Assembly: GCA_033765305.1 (NCBI GenBank)
Contig: JANRID010000012.1
Coordinates: 1 to 27,420, forward strand
Direction of reading: 5' to 3'
DNA from: RDXT01 sp033765305
GTDB taxonomy: Bacteria; Bacteroidota; Bacteroidia; J057
DNA length: 27,420 nucleotides
The translations under genes were made by a program, and so were the position numbers. Position 1 is the stretch's first letter, and every line of letters begins with the position of its first letter. Below the pieces are notes generated by a model, which saw only the letters and a list, made by a program, of their open reading frames with translations, had not been told where the DNA came from and made no database searches. Shown piece by piece: positions 6,241 to 13,258 of this stretch.

Positions 6241-6315
6241 GGGACAAGCAATCTGAACAGGGTATTGCGGAGCCTTGTCCCAAGGGGTTCAACTCCCCGT
6301 TGCGTTGGTTCGCAA
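6241..6315 (+). other. Three consecutive hairpins in a 520-bp intergenic region
   Basis: The gene-free stretch 5972-6492 holds two divergent promoters and this element. Hairpin 1: GGGACAAG (6241-6248) pairs with CTTGTCCC (6274-6281), and inside it CAAT pairs with ATTG around 6249-6267. Hairpin 2: GGGG-TTCAACT-CCCC just after, which looks like a tRNA T-arm. Hairpin 3: TTGCG-TTGGTT-CGCAA. There is no matching 5' acceptor stem or anticodon arm, so it is not a normal tRNA. It may be a structured leader of the SPFH gene or a small RNA; the sequence alone does not decide. From 6316 to 6492 I see nothing further. Confidence 0.4.
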
Positions 6316-6492
6316 ACACCAGCCTGTAACGCTGACCACGAAAGGGGAAGAACAGGGCAGCAATGCCCAACCTGAAGCTGAGTCTGCAAGGCAGGGGATA
6401 CCGCTCGGATCATGGTTCAAGCTCAACCTGGCTTCCCTCCATTTCAGCGTTCTTCTCCTTTTCCATTCTCCCTCCATTCCAGCAGCATCCGC

Positions 6493-7218
6493 ATGAACCC
6501 GTTCAAAAAACAATACCAGGTACGGCCAAACACCGTCGGCTTTCTGTTCCGCAGCCACGTGTTTGAGCGGAAGCTGATGCCGGGCTATCACGAAGTCTGG
6601 GATCTGCAAAACCGGACGGAGCTGTTTGCCCTGCCGGATACCTCCAAGCTGCTGACCATCACCAACCAGGAGGTGCTGACCAAGGACCACATCGCGCTCC
6701 GGTTTTCATTCAGCCTCCTCTACCGGATCACAGACGGCCAGCGGTTTCTCGGCACGTTCACCCTCGACCGGAATGTGCGCATCATCATTCAGGAAGCGGA
6801 ACAGCGGCTTCACCAGATCACGCAGCGGTACATCCGGAACCGGATAGCCGACCTGGACAGCGAAACGCTGCATGAAAAGCGGAACGAGCTGGCGGAGTTC
6901 AAAACTGCGGAAATGGAGCAGGAAGCTTCGGAGCTGGGCATCACCATCGAGCAGGCGCAGCTTCGGGATCTGACCTTCCCCAAATCCATTCAGGACCTGT
7001 TTGCGAAGCATCTGGAGGCCAAGATCCGGGCAAAATCGGAACTGGAGAACGCCAGGACTGCGGTGGCAACTGCCAGAGCCTTGAAAAATGCCTCCGATCT
7101 CATGAAGGACGACGAAAATATCAAGTTTTTCCAGCTCATCGAGACGATTGCCAAAATCGCGGAAAAAGGCAGGCACACGTTTGTGATCGGGGATATGCAT
7201 CAGCTGGCGGGGAAGTAA
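6493..7218 (+). CDS. SPFH/Band 7 domain protein
   Basis: A 241-residue protein starting MNPFKKQYQVRPNTVGFLFR. The SPFH core follows: KLLTITNQEVLTKDHIALRF, a YRITDGQRF strand, and a central helix with EAEQRLHQITQRYIRNRIAD. The C-terminal half is a coiled coil with EELGITIEQAQLRDL-type sequence, as in stomatin/prohibitin-like oligomers. Unlike classical stomatins it has no N-terminal membrane helix, so it may be peripheral. The frame extends upstream to 6412, but that part is Ser/Pro-rich and not family-like, so I start at 6493. Its role is unknown; SPFH proteins scaffold membrane protein assemblies. The next gene encodes a membrane protein but has its own promoter. Confidence 0.85.
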   Translation: MNPFKKQYQVRPNTVGFLFRSHVFERKLMPGYHEVWDLQNRTELFALPDTSKLLTITNQEVLTKDHIALRFSFSLLYRITDGQRFLGTFTLDRNVRIIIQEAEQRLHQITQRYIRNRIADLDSETLHEKRNELAEFKTAEMEQEASELGITIEQAQLRDLTFPKSIQDLFAKHLEAKIRAKSELENARTAVATARALKNASDLMKDDENIKFFQLIETIAKIAEKGRHTFVIGDMHQLAGK

Positions 7219-7250
7219 GACGGCAGGAGGCGGGCCGATGTTGCCTCCGA

Positions 7251-7281
7251 TTGCGGAAGTCGGACGGAGGCCGTATCTTTG
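7251..7281 (+). promoter_or_regulatory. Promoter of the two-helix membrane protein gene
   Basis: TTGCG begins at 7251 and TATCTTTG lies at 7274-7281, 20 bp apart. This is the best match in the window to the TAnnTTTG consensus. The leader to the ATG at 7378 would be about 90 nt, the longest of the set. Confidence 0.72.
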
Positions 7282-7377
7282 AATCGAAGCGTGCGATGCG
7301 CATTCGGCAGCCAGGGCTGATCGGCCAGACGCAGCAGCGTTCAAAAACCAGAACAGCAACAGAGATTCTCATACACA

Positions 7378-8016
7378 ATGGAACTGAAACAAAGAAGGCT
7401 TTGGGACACGAGGCAATTCAAGCTTCTGGATAAAGAAGTCTGGTTTCGATCCAAGACGCCTACCCAGGATGTGGAGATGAAAATAAGATATGAAGACCTG
7501 GGCCTCGAAACGGTATTTGTCAGGAAAAAAGAGGCAAGTATCGTGTTTGCTGTGCTCATGCTGCTATCCGCAGCGGCCGGGAGTTTCGTGTTCAGACATG
7601 CCGATATCCGAGATGCTGCCGAAGTAATACTTGTGGGTTTCGTGGGTACCGTTATATTCAGCATTCAGGTTCTCATCTGGGCTGAAACGCGGAAGCCGCT
7701 TATCATCATCAGCGGCGGCAAAAAGACCTTTACCTTGCTTGCCCAATCGCCCAGCCAGAGAGAAGTAGCGCTATTTGTCGCAGCATTGCATGAAAGAATA
7801 CGCAGCCGGATCATCGAGGTAAGGGTCAGACCCAAAAATACGGAATGGCCCATAGCGTACAAGAAAAGCGTGCTGGATGCCTTGCTCGATGAGCATGTAA
7901 TCGATCAGGAAAAATATGACGGAATGCTGGACGAGATCCAAAAAATGCAGTCTCCTCAGCCGAATGTCGGATTTAATCGGGTGTCCGGCCCTCAGGACGA
8001 TGCAACGGCAGGCTAA
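7378..8016 (+). CDS. Two-helix membrane protein, SHOCT-like C-terminus
   Basis: A 212-residue protein not recognised as a named family. Residues 1-50 are cytosolic and PH-like in feel (WFRSKTPTQDVEMKIRYEDLG). Two membrane helices follow (about 53-72 and 82-101). Then comes a second soluble part (LIIISGGKKTFTLLAQSPSQ, a helix with REVALFVAALHERIRSRI) and a C-terminal LLDEHVIDQEKYDGMLDEIQ that resembles the short SHOCT domain, often an oligomerisation or membrane-proximal module. The codon use and lower GC differ somewhat from its neighbours. It converges on the defence-like operon that ends at 8150; the 133 bp between them hold no feature I can name. Confidence 0.8.
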   Translation: MELKQRRLWDTRQFKLLDKEVWFRSKTPTQDVEMKIRYEDLGLETVFVRKKEASIVFAVLMLLSAAAGSFVFRHADIRDAAEVILVGFVGTVIFSIQVLIWAETRKPLIIISGGKKTFTLLAQSPSQREVALFVAALHERIRSRIIEVRVRPKNTEWPIAYKKSVLDALLDEHVIDQEKYDGMLDEIQKMQSPQPNVGFNRVSGPQDDATAG

Positions 8017-8149
8017 CATGTTGACTTACAAGCGTTATGGCCAATCTTCCATATAGCAGATGGCTAAGTTTTGGTGCTTGTGCCTGCTTGACTTACCATC
8101 CTCGCTCAATATCTGCCAAGATCGCGTGGATGCATTCGCCGGGCATCAT

Positions 8150-8917
8150 CTACAACTCGATCTGTCTGCCCGGCTTGGCCTTGCTGCGGTTCAATTCCCC
8201 TTGCAGATTTGCCTCCCCCAGATGGCTGCCGCGACTGTCATATACCTCGTAATGATCTTTATGCAGGTTGTCCAGGTGCCAGAAATAGCTAGTTTCTCTT
8301 TCCTGGTACACGGCTTTCCCCTGCTTCACATGGCTGGTTTTCTCGAAACGGGTGGTATCCCGCAGGGAAAAGGACTTGACGTGATGCGTAGCGAGCCATA
8401 GCGCCAGTTCTTCGGCATCGGTCACGAAGGGAAGATGGGTGAAGGTGCCAGGCAGCTCGGGTTTGTGGAGGGCGTCTTTAAATATGGGAATAAAGGCGCG
8501 GCCGCGGGGCAGTGCCTGTGCAAAGAGCATTAACACATACTGTTCGGAGGCGTATTGCTGCATCCGCTCGGCGGCCTCTGCAAGGATGGGCGGTGCGTAA
8601 TTTACAGCAAACCGATCCAGATGCCAGATGAAGTAGTTTGTACCATCCGTCAGGCGGAGCGGGGCAGTTTGAATATCCCTGGCTGTGCGTCCGACAGCCA
8701 TCCTGAGCTGCTGGATTTTGTCCTCGAAATAGACTCCCAACGCTTCAATCTTCGAGGTGCAGACCGAGATACTGTCCGGATCTATATACAGCGTGGCGTC
8801 AGGTTTTGCGGCTAAAACCACCCGTACGATTTCGTCCATATGCTGATCCAGGCTGCCAGCAAAATTAAGCAGGTCATCGTCCTGATATGGCAATACGACA
8901 AATGCATGGACAGCCAT
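8150..8917 (-). CDS. Protein with colicin E3-like ribonuclease C-terminus, candidate effector
   Basis: A 255-residue protein, last in a three-gene operon and starting 1 nt after the ATPase stop. Residues 1-190 are an unrecognised soluble domain (MAVHAFVVLPYQDDDLLNF, an LTDGTNYFIWHLDRF segment, helices around 110-135). Residues 203-255 resemble the cytotoxic domain of colicin E3, a 16S rRNA-cleaving ribonuclease: YFWHLDNLHKDHYEVYDSRG, then SHLGEANLQGELN, then KPGRQIEL. The four E3 catalytic residues have counterparts: D216 (E3 D510), H219 (H513), E224 (E517, one residue further), R251 (R545). No immunity gene is seen beside it, so restraint would have to come from its own N-terminus or its partners. 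That it is a real gene is nearly certain; the nuclease call rests on motif reading by eye. Confidence 0.72.
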   Translation of the reverse strand: MAVHAFVVLPYQDDDLLNFAGSLDQHMDEIVRVVLAAKPDATLYIDPDSISVCTSKIEALGVYFEDKIQQLRMAVGRTARDIQTAPLRLTDGTNYFIWHLDRFAVNYAPPILAEAAERMQQYASEQYVLMLFAQALPRGRAFIPIFKDALHKPELPGTFTHLPFVTDAEELALWLATHHVKSFSLRDTTRFEKTSHVKQGKAVYQERETSYFWHLDNLHKDHYEVYDSRGSHLGEANLQGELNRSKAKPGRQIEL

Positions 8918-8918
8918 A

Positions 8919-10046
8919 TCAGAATCCTAAGATGGTCCGCATATCCTTTTCGATCTGATCGAAGAATCCGCCGGGCTGCCGGTCGATTTTACCGCCGGGC
9001 AGCACCTGAATTTCCGTTGCGCGGGTGCTGTGGGTATAGTCGTCCCGGTCGAAGTAGTGGATCCGCACCAAATCCCGGTCTATCCCCTGCCCGTCTTGCT
9101 CAAATCGCTTGCAGGCAACGAGGATGCCGTTGAGAATGTGGTCACTGTGGGTTTCCACAAGGATCTGGACGCCGTTCTGAGCGCACCGGCACATCAGCTC
9201 AGCCAGTTTGGACTGGCTTTGCGGATGCAGGTGAGCTTCGGGGTTTTCAAACAGCAGCAAGCTGCCCGGCTTGGCCGCAAGCATCGCAACAATCAGGGGC
9301 AGAGTATAGGTAATGCCAAATCCTACGTTCTCAGCCCGGAATTCATTGGTGGGCAAGGCATTCGGCACATCGTACTTGTATTTTAGCTCGAACCCCCTGC
9401 CCGTATCGTAAACAACAACGTGGATGTGGGTGCTGATCTCACGCTCCCATGCAGTCGTCTGGGCGAGTAGCTCACTGAAGGGACTGCCCGGATTCAGCAG
9501 ATTCGGAAAGCTGATCTGATCCCCTCCATAATACTGGAGAAAGTGGGCAACCAGTTCGCCTTTTCCTTTCTCGATCGAAATCTGGCGGTTTCGCTGTACC
9601 TCATAATCGTCCCGGGGGTAAGATTCCTGCGGCGGCAGACGATACGCACTGAGATATTGAAAATGTTCGTTGAATAACGCAAGTGAAGGCAGCGCGGCCG
9701 GGATGCTAGCTGCAGCTGGGATGAAGGTAGCGCCTGCATAGCTGGAGTCGAAGGCAAACCCCCACTCGAACAGGCGGCCATCTGCCTCGACAGAAATACC
9801 GATCTGCTCCTCTTGCGCAAACTGATGAAGCACATCCAGCGCAGTGCCCAGCTCGCAGAGGGGCTTGTTGAGATCCAGCCCTTCCCGCAGGCGATTTTTG
9901 AGCTGCGACTGGCGGAGCGCCAGCAGGCTCTGGAAAACGGAGGACTTGCCTACTCCATTCTGCCCGCAGATAACCGAAAGATTAGACAGACGCAGCGCAG
10001 TATCCGCGTGTGATTTGAAATTCCGGATCCGGAGATGGGTGATCAT
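8919..10046 (-). CDS. AAA15/DUF3696-type ABC-like ATPase
   Basis: A 375-residue protein of the OLD/AAA15 ATPase class. Walker A is GQNGVGKSS (28-36). An ABC-signature-like stretch lies at 239-252 (ENVGFGITYTLPLI), and the Walker B region at 262-281 (SLLLFENPEAHLHPQSQSKL) carries the double-acid ENPE. The H-loop-like motif ETHSDHILNGI is at 299-309. The end (GGFFDQIEKDM) fits DUF3696. There is no TOPRIM nuclease domain, so it is an ATPase without its own nuclease. Its ATG overlaps the DUF262 stop (ATGA) and it is 1 nt from the effector-like gene. It probably senses or couples ATP hydrolysis to activation of the partners. Confidence 0.9.
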   Translation of the reverse strand: MITHLRIRNFKSHADTALRLSNLSVICGQNGVGKSSVFQSLLALRQSQLKNRLREGLDLNKPLCELGTALDVLHQFAQEEQIGISVEADGRLFEWGFAFDSSYAGATFIPAAASIPAALPSLALFNEHFQYLSAYRLPPQESYPRDDYEVQRNRQISIEKGKGELVAHFLQYYGGDQISFPNLLNPGSPFSELLAQTTAWEREISTHIHVVVYDTGRGFELKYKYDVPNALPTNEFRAENVGFGITYTLPLIVAMLAAKPGSLLLFENPEAHLHPQSQSKLAELMCRCAQNGVQILVETHSDHILNGILVACKRFEQDGQGIDRDLVRIHYFDRDDYTHSTRATEIQVLPGGKIDRQPGGFFDQIEKDMRTILGF

Positions 10047-11149
10047 GACAGCACCTCGGTTAGCATTTCCTGAAATTTTGCATGCCGTATGGCGACACTT
10101 TCGCGGCCGGCGGTAGCGACGGTAATAGAACGCAGGAAGTCCTGGCCGCTTTGCATGTGTGCCATCAGCCGTGCTTTCAGCTGCTCGCCTCGCCCGATCA
10201 GCATCGCTTGCTGCTCATTGGACAACGCTGCAATCTGAACACTCAGCACTTCGAACAGTGCTTTATTGATGGGTTTCCGGACGTCTTGCGGGTGGGTCCG
10301 TTTCCGGAAAGCATCATCGCCAAAAATACTGAATATGCATTCCATAGAGGCGATGAACACCGATTTCAGCCGTTGACGCCCCGTTTCAGGCATGCCCTTA
10401 AGTACTTCCATGCCTTTAGTCATGAACGTATCCATATCTGGCTGATAGCTTTGGTACCCCAATACAGCAAAGGCCACAAACCGGGTTACGAAGTCCCGGT
10501 CCTCCATCCGTTCGGTTTGGATTTTCCGTGAAGTCGCTGTGAGAAAGGACGGATGCTCGGCCAGGTCCCGGATGAAGTCGGACGCTCCTCGCTCCTGAAA
10601 CAGCGCATGACGGATCTCCTGGGCTTTCAGCACAAGCCCCCCCCGGTTGACACGGCTGAAGATATTGTACTTGACCTCATCCGGGGTTCCCTTTTCGACG
10701 ATATAAGCCGTGATCGGGAAAGTTCTGATGCGGCGCTGCAGGTCACGGGGCAGGTCCCCGAAGCACTTGCCCTCGAATTGCTTGAGAAACTCCATCCCGG
10801 TAAGCGCCAGCGACTGATCGAGTACAAACCGCTTCACCGTAGAGATCCGCTGCAGCCCGTCGATGATCCGCCACTTGTTGTCGTCCCCGCCGTCAAAATA
10901 AAAGGTCGAAACAGGCAGCCGCAGCAGCAGCGACTCGATAAACTGGCTTTGGCGCTCCAGTTTCCAGACGAATCTGCGCTGAAACTCGGTATCCAGCTTG
11001 ATTTCATCATGCTCGACCCGTTCGAGTATATCCCCCAGATTCAGCGGAGTCGTAGCAATTCTAATCGCATTCGGATCAAATGGCACGCTGATCTCCGCGC
11101 GCTCATCCAGATACTCTATCTCAGGATCTTGCACCAGATAGTCTTCCAT
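10043..11149 (-). CDS. DUF262 (GmrS/ParB-like) protein
   Basis: A 368-residue protein. The DUF262 core is at about 35-200: LNLGDILERV, then TEFQRRFVWKLERQSQFIES (54-73), then the nucleotide-binding-type motif IIDGLQRIST (95-104) and IFSRVNRGGLVL further on. A C-terminal helical domain without an HNH (DUF1524/GmrD) motif follows, so this is a single-domain sensor type, not a full GmrSD nuclease. The open frame reaches 11233, but the promoter at 11202-11172 lies inside that extension, and the next ATG (11170) precedes the predicted transcription start. I therefore chose 11149, which opens MEDYLVQDPEIEYLDE. First gene of the three-gene operon. Confidence 0.9.
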   Translation of the reverse strand: MEDYLVQDPEIEYLDERAEISVPFDPNAIRIATTPLNLGDILERVEHDEIKLDTEFQRRFVWKLERQSQFIESLLLRLPVSTFYFDGGDDNKWRIIDGLQRISTVKRFVLDQSLALTGMEFLKQFEGKCFGDLPRDLQRRIRTFPITAYIVEKGTPDEVKYNIFSRVNRGGLVLKAQEIRHALFQERGASDFIRDLAEHPSFLTATSRKIQTERMEDRDFVTRFVAFAVLGYQSYQPDMDTFMTKGMEVLKGMPETGRQRLKSVFIASMECIFSIFGDDAFRKRTHPQDVRKPINKALFEVLSVQIAALSNEQQAMLIGRGEQLKARLMAHMQSGQDFLRSITVATAGRESVAIRHAKFQEMLTEVLS

Positions 11150-11171
11150 TATTCGCCTGACGTCTTTCATG

Positions 11172-11202
11172 CGAAGATACGACAGCGCAGCCGCATACGC
11201 AA
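11172..11202 (-). promoter_or_regulatory. Promoter of the DUF262-ATPase-effector operon
   Basis: TTGCG begins at 11202 on the minus strand and TATCTTCG lies at 11179-11172, 20 bp apart. Transcription would start near 11165, about 15 nt before the ATG at 11149. The 31 bp match the promoter at 6017-6047 at 29 positions, spacer included. Confidence 0.75.
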
Positions 11203-11256
11203 AATAGGGCAGCCTCCCGGCCGCCCTGTACATCTAGCTCCATCTCAGCGCCCCCC

Positions 11257-12993
11257 TCACTTCAGCCCCATATCCGCCACAATGGCCTGGATCCGCTCGC
11301 CGAGCATGGCATACACGGCGTCGAAGTCCTCCTTGCCCTGCACGGGGGCCTGCACGCTGAAGTAAAACTTGATCTTCGGCTCCGTGCCGCTGGGGCGGGC
11401 GGAGATTTTGCTGCCGTCTGCGGTGTGGAACTGCAGCACGTTGGAGCTGGGGAAGTTGAGTTTCGTCTCCTCGCCGGTGCGCAGGTCCTTCTCGATCAGC
11501 GACTTGTAGTCCTGCATCTTCAGCACTTCGCTGCCGTTGATGGTGCGGGGCGGATTGCTGCGCAGATCGGCCATCATGGCCTGGATCTCCTCGGCGCCCT
11601 TTTTGCCCTTGCGGCTCAGCGAGATGAGGCCCTCGCGGAAGAGCCCGAACCGGCTGTATACCTCCAGCAGGAGGTCGAAGAGGCTCTTGCCCTGGTCCTT
11701 GGCCCAGGCCACCACCTCGGCCAGCATGGCGCAGGAGATGACCGCATCCTTGTCGCGCACAAAGTCGTTGACCAGGTAGCCATAGCTTTCCTCGCCGCCG
11801 CCGATGAATTTTTTCCGGCCCTCCAGCTCCTTGATCAGCTCGGCGATGTACTTGAAGCCGGTCAGCACGTTGTAGCAGTCCACGCCGTAGTGGGCGGCCA
11901 TCTTGTCGAGAATATCCGTGGTGACGATGGTCTTGGCGATAAACTGCCGGCCGTCCAGCTTGCCTTTGGCCTGCCAGGCATTGAGGAGGTAGTAGATCAT
12001 GCAGGTGGCGGCCTGGTTGCCGTTGAGGAGCTGCCACTCGCCGTGGTGGTTCTTCACGCCGATGCCCACGCGGTCGGCATCGGGGTCGGTGCCCATGACG
12101 AGGTCGGCGTCCAGCTCGCGGGCGAGGCTGAGGGCCAGGCTCATGGCCTCGGCTTCCTCGGGGTTGGGATAGACCACTGTGGGGAAGTTGCCGTCGGGCG
12201 TAGCCTGGGCTTCCACGATGTGCACGTTCGTAAAGCCGATCTTTTCCAGCGCGCGGGGCACGAGGGTGATGCCGGTGCCGTGGATGGGCGAAAAGACGAT
12301 GCTGAGGTCGTGCTGCCGGGCGATGACCTCCGGGCTCACGACGTTGGTGGCCAGGGCCGCCAGGTAGGGCTCGTCGATGAGGGCGGAGATGCGCTCGATA
12401 AGGGACTCGTCGGCGGTAAACTTCACCTCGTCCAGGCCGATGGTTTGCACCTCGGCCACGATGTTCTTGTCATGCGGAGGCGTCACCTGGCCGCCGTCGT
12501 CCCAGTAGGCCTTGTAGCCGTTGTACTCTTTGGGATTGTGGGAGGCGGTGAGCACCACGCCGCCCTGGCAGCCGAGGTGGCGGATGGTGAAGGACAGCTC
12601 CGGCGTAGGGCGCAGGGCCTCGAAGAGGTAGACTTTGATGCCGTTGGCGGAGAAGACGGCGGCGGTGATCTCGCCGAAGAACTGGCTGTTGTTGCGGCTG
12701 TCATAGGCGACGGCCACCTTCACCTGCCGGCCCGGGAAGGCGCGGTTGAGGTAGTTGGCGTAGCCCTGGGTCGCCATGCCGATGGTGTACTGGTTGACGC
12801 GGTTGGAGCCGATGCCCATGATGCCGCGCAGGCCGCCGGTGCCGAATTCGAGGTCCTGGTAGAAGGCGTCGATGACGGCGTCGGGGTTGCCGCTGGCGAG
12901 CAGGGCGTGGATTTCGGCCTTAGCAGCATCGTCGATGCGGCTGTTGAGCCAGGTGTCGACTTTTTCCTGAATAGCGGGGTCGATTGCAGCCAT
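11257..12993 (-). CDS. pgcA: Phospho-sugar mutase (alpha-phosphoglucomutase/phosphomannomutase)
   Basis: A full-length 578-residue cytosolic enzyme of the alpha-D-phosphohexomutase superfamily, PGM2-like branch. All four active-site elements are present: the phosphoserine loop TASHNPKEYNGYK with S151, the magnesium loop GTDPDADRVG with D303/D305/D307, the sugar-binding loop GGGEESYG (398-405), and the phosphate-binding loop RPSGTEPK (533-540). It interconverts glucose 1-phosphate and glucose 6-phosphate (or the mannose pair), feeding glycogen and nucleotide-sugar synthesis. Which sugar is preferred cannot be read from sequence. A single gene on the minus strand; a weak -7 element (GATCTTTG, 13047-13040) lies 47 nt upstream. 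Confidence 0.96.
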   Translation of the reverse strand: MAAIDPAIQEKVDTWLNSRIDDAAKAEIHALLASGNPDAVIDAFYQDLEFGTGGLRGIMGIGSNRVNQYTIGMATQGYANYLNRAFPGRQVKVAVAYDSRNNSQFFGEITAAVFSANGIKVYLFEALRPTPELSFTIRHLGCQGGVVLTASHNPKEYNGYKAYWDDGGQVTPPHDKNIVAEVQTIGLDEVKFTADESLIERISALIDEPYLAALATNVVSPEVIARQHDLSIVFSPIHGTGITLVPRALEKIGFTNVHIVEAQATPDGNFPTVVYPNPEEAEAMSLALSLARELDADLVMGTDPDADRVGIGVKNHHGEWQLLNGNQAATCMIYYLLNAWQAKGKLDGRQFIAKTIVTTDILDKMAAHYGVDCYNVLTGFKYIAELIKELEGRKKFIGGGEESYGYLVNDFVRDKDAVISCAMLAEVVAWAKDQGKSLFDLLLEVYSRFGLFREGLISLSRKGKKGAEEIQAMMADLRSNPPRTINGSEVLKMQDYKSLIEKDLRTGEETKLNFPSSNVLQFHTADGSKISARPSGTEPKIKFYFSVQAPVQGKEDFDAVYAMLGERIQAIVADMGLK

Positions 12994-13039
12994 AGCTGAA
13001 GGGATCTCAGGTGGGGTAAGAGGTATAGCGAAGCGTCCG

Positions 13040-13047
13040 CAAAGATC
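13040..13047 (-). promoter_or_regulatory. Possible -7 element of the phospho-sugar mutase gene
   Basis: GATCTTTG on the minus strand matches TAnnTTTG except for the first base, and no TTG stands 20 bp upstream. Its distance to the start codon (about 47 nt) is reasonable. Treated as tentative. Confidence 0.3.
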
Positions 13048-13185
13048 GTGCGAGGGCGGCGGAGTGCCGTCTGCGGGGGTGAATCTACGGGGAAAACGGG
13101 TGAAATGGAAAGCGGAGCGGGGAAAGAATGTGCGGGGGCGGGAAGGGGGCTGAGGTCCAGGCGGGAGATTTTTGAGAGGCGGGGC

Positions 13186-13216
13186 TTGCGGGGACGGGAG
13201 GCCGGACGTATCTTAG
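13186..13216 (+). promoter_or_regulatory. Promoter in front of the frameshifted membrane-protein gene
   Basis: TTGCG begins at 13186 and TATCTTAG lies at 13209-13216, exactly 20 bp apart. Transcription would start near 13223, about 36 nt before the ATG at 13259. The promoter looks intact although the gene behind it is disrupted. Confidence 0.68.
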
Positions 13217-13258
13217 AATGCGACTCCTTTCCGGGGAAAGAGGAATCTGTAATCGCAT

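Noticed and set aside
6284..6315. A possible tRNA, because of the T-arm-like GGGG-TTCAACT-CCCC
   Set aside because: No 5' acceptor strand complementary to the GTTGCGT that follows, and no D or anticodon arm at the right distance.
6211..6375. A 54-codon plus-strand frame starting MNDNRHLFDYGTSNLNRVL
   Set aside because: The first 20 residues look protein-like, but the rest is not, and the frame runs straight through the three hairpins; kept only as a possibility.
10043..11149. A full GmrSD-type nuclease
   Set aside because: Only the DUF262 part is present; no HNH (DUF1524) motif was found in the C-terminal half.
11425..12999. A 524-codon plus-strand frame opposite the phospho-sugar mutase
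   Set aside because: Antisense shadow of a gene with all catalytic motifs; the translation is low-complexity and His/Gly/Val rich.
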